Below are positions 55,519-64,000 of a stretch of 64,000 bases of DNA, piece after piece (positions within the stretch are counted from its first letter, which is position 1; each line of letters opens with the position of its first letter). Both the position numbers and the translations under genes were made by a program. The DNA lies in contig NZ_WWCN01000005.1 of the NCBI RefSeq assembly GCF_009857445.1, positions 186,001-250,000 on the forward strand, in the 5' to 3' direction. The notes beneath the pieces are model-generated. The model did no database searches. It saw only the letters and a program-made list of their open reading frames with translations, and was not told where the DNA came from. The stretch comes from Duganella flavida (GTDB lineage Bacteria > Pseudomonadota > Gammaproteobacteria > Burkholderiales > Burkholderiaceae_D).

Positions 55519-56124
55519 ATGGACTTATTTGCCGACGACGCCCGCCTTACGCCGATCCCGATAGAGGATGGCGAACTGTGGTTCCAGCAGCGCCTGGCGC
55601 TGGACCTGGCGCCGGAGGAAGTCATGCGCCGCCTGTTGGTCGAGACCGACTGGCGCGAAGAACAAATCCAGGTCTGGGGCAAATTGCATATGCAGCCGCG
55701 TTTGTCGGCCTGGCATGGCGAGGCCAGCTACCGTTATTCCGGCAAGACCTTCCATCCGCAGCCGTTCACCGCGCTGCAACTGCACATCAAACAGGCAGTT
55801 GAGCGTGAAACCGGGCGACGCTTCAATAGTGTGCTGCTCAATTACTACCGCGACGAGCGCGACAGCATGGGCTTCCACGCCGACGACGAGCGCGAGCTGG
55901 GGCCGGAGCCTGCCGTCGCCTCAGTTAGCTTTGGCGCGCCGCGCACCTTCATCCTCAAACACCGCACGCTGCCGAAGACCGTCAAGCTGGCGCTGGGCGA
56001 CGGCTGTCTGCTGCTGATGGCGGGCGCGCTGCAGCAGCACTGGCTGCATGGCATCAACAAGGAGCGCAGCGCGCGTGGACCACGCATCAACCTGACTTTC
56101 CGGGAAATTCGGGGTGATTTTTAA
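55519..56124 (+). CDS. AlkB-family Fe(II)/2-oxoglutarate dioxygenase
   Basis: 201 residues. The metal-binding HxD is in MGFHADDE, the second histidine is in HWLHGINKE, and the 2-oxoglutarate arginines are in RINLTFREI. The NYYRDERDSMG block is AlkB-homologue-like. It removes alkyl adducts from nucleic acids. Start at 55519 fits family length; no strong ribosome site is seen because a palindrome occupies that position. Confidence 0.92.
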   Translation: MDLFADDARLTPIPIEDGELWFQQRLALDLAPEEVMRRLLVETDWREEQIQVWGKLHMQPRLSAWHGEASYRYSGKTFHPQPFTALQLHIKQAVERETGRRFNSVLLNYYRDERDSMGFHADDERELGPEPAVASVSFGAPRTFILKHRTLPKTVKLALGDGCLLLMAGALQQHWLHGINKERSARGPRINLTFREIRGDF

Positions 56125-56139
56125 AGGGTTCTTAAGTTC

Positions 56140-56159
56140 GGCTTAAGTCAATTTAAGCC
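56140..56159. promoter_or_regulatory. Operator-like palindrome at the porin promoter
   Basis: GGCTTAA GTCAAT TTAAGCC, perfect 7-bp arms with a 6-bp centre. A further GGCTTA half-site starts at 56171. A TATAAT stands at 56163-56168, so the palindrome covers the -35 zone of the OmpA-like gene. Confidence 0.6.
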
Positions 56160-56312
56160 ACTTATAATTTGGCTTACATGATGTAACACTTCTTACTAAA
56201 TCGGCGGAGACGGCGGTTGACCAGAGTGCTATCTTGGTCACATCGCAATTCAAGAGAAACTGCGATCCCAGGCAAGACCCTTGATTAACTCAATGCTGAA
56301 AGATCCAACATC

Positions 56313-56906
56313 ATGAAAAAGACCCTCATCGCACTCATCGCTACCGCCGCCACCCTGAGCGGCACCGCAGCTTTCGCCCAAGACGCGGCCGGCACCGGTT
56401 ACATCGGTGCAGGCGTGGTGGGCAGCCGTTATAACTTCGATTCTGCCACTGCAGGCGCCGTCAGTGGCGACAACCACAGCGGCACCAAGGCGGCCGGCAA
56501 AATCTACGGTGGTTACAATATCGACCAGACGTGGGCAGTGGAAGCGGGCTACACCGATTTCGGCAAGCGCAGCTACAACTACACCGTGGGCAATGCTGCC
56601 GGCGGCCTGAACACGGATGCGCACTCGTACTACGTTGCTGGTAAAGGCACCTGGCCAGTCGCCAAAGACTTCGCCGTCTTCGGCAAGCTGGGCGTGGCGC
56701 GCAACCACAATGAAGTAACCACCTCGGGCATCGCCTCGGTCAACGGCAGCGATAACAAAACCGCGCTGTACGCTTCGGTGGGTGGTGAGTACGCCATCAA
56801 CAAAAACGTGAAAGTCTCGCTGGAGTACGAAAACTACGGCAAGAACGACATCGATGTCGGCCGCAAAGCCGGCGCCATCACCGCCGGTCTGCGCTACAAC
56901 TTCTAA
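56313..56906 (+). CDS. OmpA-like outer-membrane beta-barrel protein
   Basis: 197 residues, signal peptide to about AAFAQ (residue 23). The mature part has alternating strands with aromatic girdles (YIGAGVVGSRYNF, IYGGYNIDQTWAVEAGYTDFGKRSYNY region) and ends with the barrel signal AGLRYNF. Eight strands are expected. No OmpA peptidoglycan domain, so it is a small OmpX/porin-type barrel. Promoter features upstream suggest regulation. Confidence 0.87.
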   Translation: MKKTLIALIATAATLSGTAAFAQDAAGTGYIGAGVVGSRYNFDSATAGAVSGDNHSGTKAAGKIYGGYNIDQTWAVEAGYTDFGKRSYNYTVGNAAGGLNTDAHSYYVAGKGTWPVAKDFAVFGKLGVARNHNEVTTSGIASVNGSDNKTALYASVGGEYAINKNVKVSLEYENYGKNDIDVGRKAGAITAGLRYNF

Positions 56907-56920
56907 GCGCAGAGCGTAAA

Positions 56921-56959
56921 AAAGCCCTCCCAACCGCTTAGTGCGGGGGAGGGCTTTTT
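56921..56959. terminator. Bidirectional terminator between the porin and ettA
   Basis: AAAGCCCTCCC ... GGGAGGGCTTTTT: an 8-bp GC-rich stem with A-run before and T-run after, serving the plus-strand porin gene and the convergent ettA gene. Confidence 0.85.
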
Positions 56960-56974
56960 CATTACTGGCGCTGA

Positions 56975-58642
56975 TTAGTTGGTCAGCGGCTTGTAGCGGA
57001 TGCGTTTTGGTTTGGCGCCTTCTTCGCCCAGGCGTTTCTTTTTGTCGGCTTCGTACTCTTGGTAGTTACCGTCAAAGAAGGTGACTTGGGAGTTGCCTTC
57101 GAATGCCAGGATGTGGGTGGCGATACGGTCCAGGAACCAGCGATCGTGCGAGATCACCATCACGGAACCAGCGAACTCCAGCAGCGCATCTTCCAGCGCG
57201 CGCAGGGTTTCCACGTCCAGGTCATTCGACGGTTCATCCAGCAGCAGGACGTTGCCGCCCTTGAGCAGGGTCTTGGCCAGGTGCAGGCGGCCGCGCTCAC
57301 CACCGGACAGATTGCCAACGATCTTCTGCTGGTCGCCGCCCTTGAAGTTGAAGCGGCCCAGGTAGGCGCGCGATGGCATTTCGAAGCGGCCAACGCTCAG
57401 CACGTCCGCACCGCCCGACACGTCTTCAAACACGGTCTTGCTGTCAGCCAGCGCGTCGCGGCTCTGGTCCACCAGCGAAATGCGCGCGGTCTGGCCGATC
57501 ACTACTTCACCGCTGTCCGGCTGGTCGATACCGGCGATCATTTTGAACAGGGTCGATTTACCGGCGCCGTTCGGGCCGATGATACCGACGATGGCGCCCG
57601 GCGGAATCGTGAACGACACGTTGTCCAGCAGCAGGCGGTCGCCAAAGCCTTTCGACACGTTCTTGAACTCGATCACTTCGTTACCCAGACGCTCGGCCAC
57701 AGGGATGAAAATCTCCTGGGTCTCGTTGCGCTTCTGGTATTCGTACTCGCTCAGCTCGTTGAAGCGGGCCAGACGGGCTTTCGATTTCGCCTGGCGTGCT
57801 TTCGGATTCTGGCGCGACCATTCCAATTCTTTTTGCAGCGCGCGCTGGCGCGCCGATTCGGTAGCTTCTTCCTGCTTCAGGCGGTCTTGTTTCTGATCCA
57901 GCCACGACGAGTAGTTGCCCTTCCATGGAATGCCATGGCCACGGTCCAGTTCCAGGATCCACTCAGCAGCGTTGTCGAGGAAGTAGCGATCGTGGGTGAT
58001 ACCGACCACGGTGCCTGGGAAGCGCAGCAGGAATTGTTCTAGCCATTCGACGGACTCGGCATCCAGGTGGTTGGTTGGTTCGTCGAGCAGCAGCATGTCT
58101 GGCTTGGACAGCAGCAGTTTGCACAGCGCCACGCGGCGCTTCTCACCACCGGACAGGATACCGACTTTGGCATCCCACGGCGGCAGGCGCAGCGCGTCGG
58201 CGGCCATTTCCAGTTGCAGGTTCAGGTTGCCGCCGTCGGACGACGAGATAATCGCTTCCAGGCGCGCTTGTTCGGCGGCCAGCGCGTCGAAGTCCGCGTC
58301 CTCTTCAGCGTAGGCGGCGTACACGGCGTCCAGCTTGGCTTGCGCTTCAAACGCTTCGCCCAGGCCCGATTCCACTTCCTGGCGCACGGTTTTTTCCGGA
58401 TCCAGTTGCGGTTCCTGCGGCAGGTAGCCGATGTTCAGGCCCGGCATTGGGCGTGCTTCGCCCTGGATGTCGGTATCGATGCCGGCCATAATTTTCAGCA
58501 AGGTCGACTTACCGGAGCCGTTCAGGCCCAGCACGCCGATCTTTGCGCCCGGGAAGAAGGACAGCGAAATATCTTTCAGGATCTGGCGCTTGGGCGGGAC
58601 GATTTTGCCCACGCGGTTCATGGTATAGACGTAATTTGCCAT
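56975..58642 (-). CDS. ettA: Energy-dependent translational throttle protein EttA (ABC-F)
   Basis: 555 residues, two ABC domains and no membrane part. Walker A boxes are GLNGSGKSTLLKIMAG and GPNGAGKSTLFKMIAG; signatures LSGGEKRRVALCKLLL and LSGGERGRLHLAKTLL; Walker B LLLDEPTNHLD and LLLDEPSNDLD. The inter-domain linker (EYEYQKRNETQEIFIPV) is EttA-type. It binds the E-site of ribosomes in response to ATP/ADP ratio. Confidence 0.95.
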   Translation of the reverse strand: MANYVYTMNRVGKIVPPKRQILKDISLSFFPGAKIGVLGLNGSGKSTLLKIMAGIDTDIQGEARPMPGLNIGYLPQEPQLDPEKTVRQEVESGLGEAFEAQAKLDAVYAAYAEEDADFDALAAEQARLEAIISSSDGGNLNLQLEMAADALRLPPWDAKVGILSGGEKRRVALCKLLLSKPDMLLLDEPTNHLDAESVEWLEQFLLRFPGTVVGITHDRYFLDNAAEWILELDRGHGIPWKGNYSSWLDQKQDRLKQEEATESARQRALQKELEWSRQNPKARQAKSKARLARFNELSEYEYQKRNETQEIFIPVAERLGNEVIEFKNVSKGFGDRLLLDNVSFTIPPGAIVGIIGPNGAGKSTLFKMIAGIDQPDSGEVVIGQTARISLVDQSRDALADSKTVFEDVSGGADVLSVGRFEMPSRAYLGRFNFKGGDQQKIVGNLSGGERGRLHLAKTLLKGGNVLLLDEPSNDLDVETLRALEDALLEFAGSVMVISHDRWFLDRIATHILAFEGNSQVTFFDGNYQEYEADKKKRLGEEGAKPKRIRYKPLTN

Positions 58643-58711
58643 TGAGAATCTCAGTGAAGGTAGAAATGCAGGGAAGGACGACAGGATACGATAAATCCCG
58701 CCATCTTCCCA

Positions 58712-59587
58712 CTATTTAGCACGTTTTCCGGCCCACAGCCCCTCGGCCACGTACAGGATCAGCGCCGCCCAGATGATCAGGAAGCCGATCATGCGGTCGG
58801 CCGTGAAGGCTTCATGGAACACCCACACGCCCAGCAGCGCCTGCATGGTGGGCGAGACGTACTGGATCAGCCCCAGCACCGCCATCGGAATCTTGCGCGC
58901 GCCGGCCGCAAATAGCAGCAGTGGGATGGCGGTAATCGGGCCGGCGGCGGCCAGCAGCCAGCGCGTGCTGTTATGCGGCGTGTTGATGAAGGTATTCTCG
59001 CCATGGAAGCTCAGCCACAGCACATACACCAGCGCCAGCGGGAACAAAATCATGGTTTCCAGCGACAGGCCCTCCAGCGCCGCCAGCGCGGCCGTTTTGC
59101 GCAGCAAGCCGTAGCCGCCGAAGGTCATGCCTAAAATTAAGGCAATCCACGGCAACTGGCCCGATTGCCAGGTCAGCCACGCCACTCCACCGGCCGCTAC
59201 CGCAATCGCGATCCACTGGCCACGGCGCAGGTGTTCCTTCAGCACGAGCAGCCCCAGCAACACATTCACCAGCGGATTGATGAAGTAGCCCAGGCTGGCG
59301 TCAATCACATGGCCATTGTTCACCGACCAGATGTACACGCCCCAGTTGGCCGTCAGCAGCAGTGCACTGGCCACAAAACTCATCAGGACGCGCGGCTGTT
59401 GCAGTACCTTTGGCAGCCATTTCCACTGCTGGCGCACGCTCAACACGATCACCAGGAACAACAGCGACCACAGCATGCGGTGCGCCAGGATCTGCATCGG
59501 CGGCACTTCCCCGATGGCGTGGAAATACAGCGGGAACAAACCCCAGCAGAGAAACGCCGTGGTTGCATAGAAAATACCTGAATTCAT
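58712..59587 (-). CDS. rarD: EamA-family transporter RarD
   Basis: 291 residues, ten membrane helices with the opening FYATTAFLCWGLFPLYFHAI characteristic of RarD-type EamA permeases, and a C-terminal QYVSPTMQALLGVW repeat. Substrate unknown (RarD was linked to chloramphenicol sensitivity). The ATG at 59587 starts the conserved part; longer in-frame starts lie in a noncoding-like stretch. Confidence 0.9.
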   Translation of the reverse strand: MNSGIFYATTAFLCWGLFPLYFHAIGEVPPMQILAHRMLWSLLFLVIVLSVRQQWKWLPKVLQQPRVLMSFVASALLLTANWGVYIWSVNNGHVIDASLGYFINPLVNVLLGLLVLKEHLRRGQWIAIAVAAGGVAWLTWQSGQLPWIALILGMTFGGYGLLRKTAALAALEGLSLETMILFPLALVYVLWLSFHGENTFINTPHNSTRWLLAAAGPITAIPLLLFAAGARKIPMAVLGLIQYVSPTMQALLGVWVFHEAFTADRMIGFLIIWAALILYVAEGLWAGKRAK

Positions 59588-59765
59588 GGGGACTGCTGCG
59601 CGAGTGAGGGGAGGTCTGCCATTATCCCTCATCTTGCAGTTCAGGGTCAGAGGCGTACACTCTCGGTATTGACCATTTGGAACGCCGTCGTATGCCAAAA
59701 TCTCCTTGCCTTTTGCATAGTCTTATCCTATTGTGCAATGCACCAAAACAACAACAGGTGCAATC

Positions 59766-61646
59766 TTGACCGAGCAACACAAGAAAAGCAGTCTCGCGGC
59801 ACTCACGCTGGCGGCTGTCGGCATTGTCTATGGCGACATCGGTACCAGCCCTCTCTACACCCTCAAAACCGTCTTTGATCCCGAGCATGGACTGGCCCTG
59901 AACGAGGGCAACCTGCTGGGCATCATCTCCCTGATTTTCTGGGGGCTGACCATCATCGTCTCGCTCAAATATGTGAGCCTGGTGCTGCGCGCCGACAACC
60001 GCGGCGAGGGCGGCATCATGGCGCTGATGGCGCTGGCACTGAATTCCGTCACCAAGGCCGCGCCGAAATGGCACTATCCACTGATGCTGCTCGGCGTGTT
60101 CGGCGCCACCATGTTCTACGGCGACAGCGTGATCACCCCGGCCATTTCCGTACTGGGCGCGATCGAAGGTCTGGAAGTGGCCACGCCGGGACTGGAACAG
60201 TACATCGTGCCGCTGACCATCATCGTGCTGATCATCCTGTACACCATGCAGCGCCACGGTACCGCCGGCATCGGCCGCTTCTTCGGCCCGATCATGGTGA
60301 TCTGGTTTGCCGCGCTGGCGGCGATGGGTATCGTGAATATTGTCGAAGCTCCGCGGGTGCTGGCTGCGCTCAATCCCTGGTATGCGCTGCACTTCATGTA
60401 CGAAAACCAGAAGATCGCCTTCGTCGCGCTGGGTGCGGTGGTGCTGGCGCTCACCGGCGCCGAGGCGCTGTACGCCGACATGGGCCACTTCGGTAAAAAG
60501 CCGATCCGCGCCGCATGGTTCCTGATCGTGTTCCCGGCGCTGGCGCTGAACTACCTCGGCCAGGGCGCGCTGCTGCTGCTGCGTCCGGACGCGATTTCCA
60601 ATCCCTTCTTCCAGCAGCTGGGTGCATGGAGCGTCTACCCGCTGGTGGTGCTGTCGACGATGGCGGCGGTGATCGCTTCGCAAGCGACCATTTCCGGCAC
60701 TTTCTCGATGACCAAGCAAGCCATCGCCCTCGGCCTGCTGCCGCGCATGCGCATCCTGCACACTTCGGCCAGCGAAATCGGCCAGATCTACATCCCGGCC
60801 GTGAACTGGCTGCAGATGATCGTGGTGCTGCTGGCCGTGGTAGGCTTCGGTTCGTCCGACAAACTGGCCGGCGCCTACGGTATCGCAGTGACGGCCACCA
60901 TGCTGGCCACCACCTTCCTGACCTTCTTCGTGATTCGCTACCGCTGGCATCTGCCGCTGGCGCTGTGCTTCGGCGCGACCGGCTTCTTCATCGCCATCGA
61001 CGTTGCGCTGTTCTCGGCCAGCACCCTGAAGCTGTTCCACGGCGGCTGGTTCCCGCTGCTGCTGGGCGGCGTGCTGTTCATCGTGATGCTGACCTGGAAG
61101 CGCGGCCGCGAGCTGGTGTTTGAAAACCTGCAAAAGCACGCGATTCCGCTGGAAGAATTCCTGTCCTCGCTGTTCGTAGCGCCGCCGACGCGCGTCTACG
61201 GCACCGCCATCTTCATGCGTGGCGAGAGTGACGGCGTGCCGCATGCGCTGTTGCACAATCTGTCGCACAACAAAGTGCTGCACGAGCGCGTGGTGTTCCT
61301 GACGGTGCACATCATTGAAGAGCCGTATGTGACGGAAGCTGAACAGGTCAAAGTCACGGACCTGGGCCACCAGTGCTACCAGCTCAACATCTACTACGGC
61401 TTCAAGGACGAACCGGACATCCCGCGCGTGCTGGCGCTGTGCGAGTGCCTCGGCCTGCCGTTCGAGATGATGGAGACTTCCTTCTTCATCGCCCGCCAGA
61501 CCGTGATCTCGACCCCGGGTTCCGGCATGTCGACCTGGCGCGAGCACCTGTTCGTGGCCATGTCGCGCAATGCGCGCGGCGCCGCCGACTACTACCAGAT
61601 TCCACCGAACCGCGTGATTGAACTTGGCACGCAAGTGGAAATTTGA
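59766..61646 (+). CDS. kup: Kup-type potassium uptake protein
   Basis: 626 residues. The N-terminal AALTLAAVGIVYGDIGTSPLYTLK motif (partly quoted), LALTGAEALYADMGHFGKKPI and about twelve membrane helices identify a Kup/HAK K+:H+ symporter; the hydrophilic C-terminal 150 residues are cytoplasmic. The TTG at 59766 behind CAGGTG is preferred because it gives MTEQHKKSSLAAL as in relatives; the alternative is GTG at 59733. Confidence 0.93.
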   Translation: MTEQHKKSSLAALTLAAVGIVYGDIGTSPLYTLKTVFDPEHGLALNEGNLLGIISLIFWGLTIIVSLKYVSLVLRADNRGEGGIMALMALALNSVTKAAPKWHYPLMLLGVFGATMFYGDSVITPAISVLGAIEGLEVATPGLEQYIVPLTIIVLIILYTMQRHGTAGIGRFFGPIMVIWFAALAAMGIVNIVEAPRVLAALNPWYALHFMYENQKIAFVALGAVVLALTGAEALYADMGHFGKKPIRAAWFLIVFPALALNYLGQGALLLLRPDAISNPFFQQLGAWSVYPLVVLSTMAAVIASQATISGTFSMTKQAIALGLLPRMRILHTSASEIGQIYIPAVNWLQMIVVLLAVVGFGSSDKLAGAYGIAVTATMLATTFLTFFVIRYRWHLPLALCFGATGFFIAIDVALFSASTLKLFHGGWFPLLLGGVLFIVMLTWKRGRELVFENLQKHAIPLEEFLSSLFVAPPTRVYGTAIFMRGESDGVPHALLHNLSHNKVLHERVVFLTVHIIEEPYVTEAEQVKVTDLGHQCYQLNIYYGFKDEPDIPRVLALCECLGLPFEMMETSFFIARQTVISTPGSGMSTWREHLFVAMSRNARGAADYYQIPPNRVIELGTQVEI

Positions 61647-61668
61647 AGACAAAATAATGTAACTGAAT

Positions 61669-61722
61669 GTAGTGCCCGGAGGGGAAGTGGCGCGGTCTGC
61701 TAAACTTCTGCGCCGGGACTAC
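61669..61722 (+). other. Folded leader between kup and the FKBP gene
   Basis: GTAGT-G-CCCGG pairs with CCGGG-ACTAC (10-bp stem, one bulge); GGCGC at 61689-61693 can alternatively pair with GCGCC at 61710-61714. No T-run follows. Confidence 0.5.
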
Positions 61723-61751
61723 CGAATACGAATACTCATCAAAGGTAAATA

Positions 61752-62591
61752 ATGAAATCGAAGTTGCAACTGATCGCCGCTGCTGCCTGCGTAGCGGTGC
61801 TGACCGCCTGCGGCGGCGGCGCCAAGACTCCTACCGCTGTGGTGGTGCCACAGCCGGACTACAAAGTGACCACCACCGTGGTCGGCAGCGGCCTGACGGC
61901 GGCGACCGGCGATACCGTGACCGTCAATTATGTGGGCTACCTGTACGACTCGACCAAAACCGACGGCAAGGGCGACAAAGTAGAAAGCACCATCGACAGC
62001 GGCGTGCCGCTGACCGGCACCGTGGGCGTGGGCGCGCTGCCGACTGCGTCGCTGCCGGCCGCAGGCTGGGACCAGACGCTGCTGGGTATGCAACCGGGCG
62101 GCAAGCGCACCGCCGTGCTGCCGGCTAACATGGCTTACGGCATCGCCTCGCGCGACAAGATCGCCGTCAACGGCATCACCTATCCAGCCATTCCGAGCAA
62201 TTCGGCGCTGGTGTACGACTTCACGCTGGTGAATGTGAGCAAGGCTGTGTACCAGCCAACCACTACCTACACCGATGTCAAAGTCGGCACTGGCGCCACC
62301 GCATACGCTGGTAGCGCGGTCACCGTGACCTACACCGGCTGGCTCTACGACGCTAACGCCGTTGATCACAAAGGCACCCAGTTTGATACCAACGTGGGCG
62401 GCACGCCGCTGGCCGTTACGGTGGGTACCGGTGTGGTGACCGGCTTCAGCATCGGCATCTCCGGCATGCAAGTTGGCGGCAAGCGTACCGTGGTCATTCC
62501 GCCTAGCCAAGGCTACGGCTATATTGGCACCGCCACGATTCCGAGTAACTCGACGCTGGTCTTCGATATCGAACTGCTCACTGTGAAGTGA
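61752..62591 (+). CDS. Tandem FKBP-type peptidyl-prolyl isomerase lipoprotein
   Basis: 279 residues with a lipoprotein signal (lipobox VLTAC, cysteine at residue 19). Two FKBP domains follow: residues about 40-155 (VTVNYVGYLYD ... AIPSNSALVYDFTL) and 165-279 (VTVTYTGWLYD ... TIPSNSTLVFDIELL). The second keeps the GKRTVVIPPSQGYGY core; the first is more divergent, with an inserted loop. It probably assists folding in the periplasm. Confidence 0.9.
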   Translation: MKSKLQLIAAAACVAVLTACGGGAKTPTAVVVPQPDYKVTTTVVGSGLTAATGDTVTVNYVGYLYDSTKTDGKGDKVESTIDSGVPLTGTVGVGALPTASLPAAGWDQTLLGMQPGGKRTAVLPANMAYGIASRDKIAVNGITYPAIPSNSALVYDFTLVNVSKAVYQPTTTYTDVKVGTGATAYAGSAVTVTYTGWLYDANAVDHKGTQFDTNVGGTPLAVTVGTGVVTGFSIGISGMQVGGKRTVVIPPSQGYGYIGTATIPSNSTLVFDIELLTVK

Positions 62592-62605
62592 GAATGAAGT
62601 AAGCT

Positions 62606-62634
62606 AAAAAAGGCAGCTTACGCTGCCTTTTTTT
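62606..62634. terminator. Bidirectional terminator between the FKBP and ABC-permease genes
   Basis: AAAAAA GGCAGC TTAC GCTGCC TTTTTTT. The permease stop codon sits at the end of the T-run, so it serves both convergent genes. Confidence 0.9.
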
Positions 62635-64000
62635 ATGCCCGCAGCACCTGCACCGGCGCCATGCGCATGGCCGACCAGGTGTGGCGCGCAGTGGCTGCGG
62701 CCACCACCAGCAGCGCCAAAGCCAGTGCCGCCGGCGGCGCCCACGCACCCAGCGGCGAGCGCTCGGCAAACGGAGCAAGGTATTGTGCAATCGCCAGCCA
62801 CGCCGGCGGCAGCGCGATCAAGGCTGCAACAGCAACCAGCAGCAGAAACTCCCGTCCGACCAATGCGGCAATGGCCGTGCGGCCGGCGCCGTGCAGCTTG
62901 CGCAGCACGATCTCACGCGCGCGCTGCTGCACGCTGTGCGCCGCCAGCACGTAGATGCCAAACGCCGCCAGCACCAGCACCACCGCCGTGGCGCAGGCCA
63001 GCAGTTGCGCCAGCCGTACATCGTCGGCATAGGCCAGCGCGTAGTAGCTGCCAGCGCTGCGGATCACCGCCGGCTGGGCCGGGAAGTAGTGCTGCCAGAC
63101 GGCGGCAATGGCTGGTTCCACAGCGGCGCGCGTGCCGCTCAGGCGTAGCGTGAACATGCCGCTTTCGCGCGTCTGCAAGTACATCAGCGGCCGTACCGGA
63201 TCGCGCAGCGTTTCCCAGCGCAGGTCCGGCACCACGCCGATCACGCGCTGCTGCGTGCCGTTGATGCGCTGGCCCACCGCCTGCTGGATGGAGGCAAAGC
63301 CCAGCGCTTGCACTGCGGACGGATTGAGCACCACGCTTTCATCACCGTCCGCCGCCGGCTGTGCTTCGCGCGCGTCGAAAGTGCGGCCGGCCAGCGCTGG
63401 CACGCCATAGACCTTGAAGAAATCCACGCCGGCAAATTGCACTGGCATCGCCACGTTGCTGCCGTCCACGTGCTTGACGGTCTGGCTGCCGCGCGTGCCG
63501 GTATGGTCGTTGCGGCCTGGTACGTTGCCGCTGTCGGTGACGGCGGCCACGCCGGGCAGCTGCGCCAGCGCGTCGCGTAGTGCGCGGGCGGGTGGCTGGT
63601 CAAGGCCGATGGGCATATCGATCACCAGCAGTGGCGATGGATCGAAGCCGGGCGGTGCTTCGGCGGCAAACTGCGTCTGCCACAGTATCGCCAGCGCCAC
63701 GCTGCCCATGCCGATGGCGGCACTGAACTGCACCGCCGTCAGCGCGCGCCGCAGCCATGCGCTACCGGGTGTTTCGCCGCTGCGCTGCGCCAGTGTGGCG
63801 CGCATGTCGACGCCGCGCGCCAGCCAGCCGGGATACAGTCCGGCCATCGCGCCGACCAGCGCGCCGAACGCCAGGCCGGCTGCAACTGTCGCCGGTGTGA
63901 ACATGCCTTCCAGCTGCCGTTGCAACAGCTCGGACGCCAGCGGCAACAGCAGCCACGCCAGCAGCACGCCCAGTGCGGCGGCGGCGGTCGACAGCAGCAT
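62633..64000 (-). CDS. MacB/FtsX-type ABC transporter permease (5' part outside the window)
   Basis: 455 residues to the window edge. The last base triplet is an ATG, but upstream sequence is missing, so the real start is probably further out. Features are a MacB-type periplasmic core domain (LPGVAAVTDSGNVPGRND, VGVDFFKVYGVPALAGRTFD-like) and FtsX membrane triplets with the conserved AAHSVQQRAREIVLRKLHGA near residue 360. Such permeases export peptides, macrolides or lipoproteins; the ATPase partner should be outside the window. Confidence 0.85.
   Translation of the reverse strand: MLLSTAAAALGVLLAWLLLPLASELLQRQLEGMFTPATVAAGLAFGALVGAMAGLYPGWLARGVDMRATLAQRSGETPGSAWLRRALTAVQFSAAIGMGSVALAILWQTQFAAEAPPGFDPSPLLVIDMPIGLDQPPARALRDALAQLPGVAAVTDSGNVPGRNDHTGTRGSQTVKHVDGSNVAMPVQFAGVDFFKVYGVPALAGRTFDAREAQPAADGDESVVLNPSAVQALGFASIQQAVGQRINGTQQRVIGVVPDLRWETLRDPVRPLMYLQTRESGMFTLRLSGTRAAVEPAIAAVWQHYFPAQPAVIRSAGSYYALAYADDVRLAQLLACATAVVLVLAAFGIYVLAAHSVQQRAREIVLRKLHGAGRTAIAALVGREFLLLVAVAALIALPPAWLAIAQYLAPFAERSPLGAWAPPAALALALLVVAAATARHTWSAMRMAPVQVLRA

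Overview
The window is a GC-rich (about 60 %) piece of a betaproteobacterial chromosome, most likely Oxalobacteraceae (Massilia / Duganella / Janthinobacterium-like). The reasons are the mnmG-rsmG-parA-parB-atpIBEFHAGDC order, the SlmA and AlkB-like proteins, the DUF4214-tailed secreted glycosidase, two PHA/PHB depolymerases, and codon usage. Two parS sites beside mnmG-rsmG-parAB place it near the replication origin, although no oriC itself is seen.

Layout. 0-1.5 kb: the 5' part of an iron-containing alcohol dehydrogenase and a TSUP permease, then a terminator sandwiched between two parS sites. 1.6-5.9 kb: mnmG, rsmG, parA and parB. The rsmG-parA gap is almost entirely a striking array of nine TTTATA/TATAAA hexamers at an exact 9-bp period. 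6.0-8.1 kb: a secreted GH5-type glycoside hydrolase between parB and the ATP synthase operon. 8.2-15.4 kb: the complete F1Fo ATP synthase operon with a consensus promoter, two intercistronic hairpins and a final terminator. 15.5-18.6 kb: a drug-efflux-type MFS protein, an AraC regulator, a GST and a VOC protein.

18.6-26 kb holds the most unusual gene set. Leftward run a DUF350 membrane protein, an SPFH/SHOCT protein, a DUF4178 zinc-ribbon protein, a 60-residue membrane-anchored Gly-rich peptide and S-adenosylmethionine decarboxylase. Divergently run a membrane-embedded spermidine-synthase-like protein, an exported-looking FAD oxidoreductase and a PPK2 kinase. A perfect 15-bp palindrome lies between the two arms. 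The arrangement suggests that decarboxylated SAM made by one arm is used by the aminopropyltransferase of the other at the membrane, alongside a stress-scaffold (SPFH/YdjI-like) complex.

26-41 kb is mixed housekeeping: PHA depolymerase, glutathione peroxidase, rhodanese plus FtrA-type regulator, a pabB-pabC fusion directly after slmA, a HAD phosphatase, TraB, tRNA-Thr(GGT), argB, small cysteine-rich proteins, PHB depolymerase plus ribbon-helix-helix regulator, MBL hydrolase, nitronate-monooxygenase-like flavoprotein, TPR protein and HPRT. 41-49.6 kb is one leftward operon of a branched-chain-type ABC importer flanked by two acid-CoA ligases and containing an internally deleted MmcQ/YjbR gene. 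49.6-50.65 kb is an AT-rich, hairpin-rich stretch without a recognisable gene. 50.7-64 kb carries aminopeptidase P, MgtC, a DUF2520 protein, unknown small genes, a molybdopterin-fold protein, AlkB, an OmpA-like barrel, ettA, rarD, kup, a tandem FKBP lipoprotein and part of a MacB-type permease.

Many convergent gene pairs meet with overlaps of exactly 4 or 14 nt or abut with no gap, so the chromosome is very tightly packed here. All functional calls are made by reading motifs; no database search was run.
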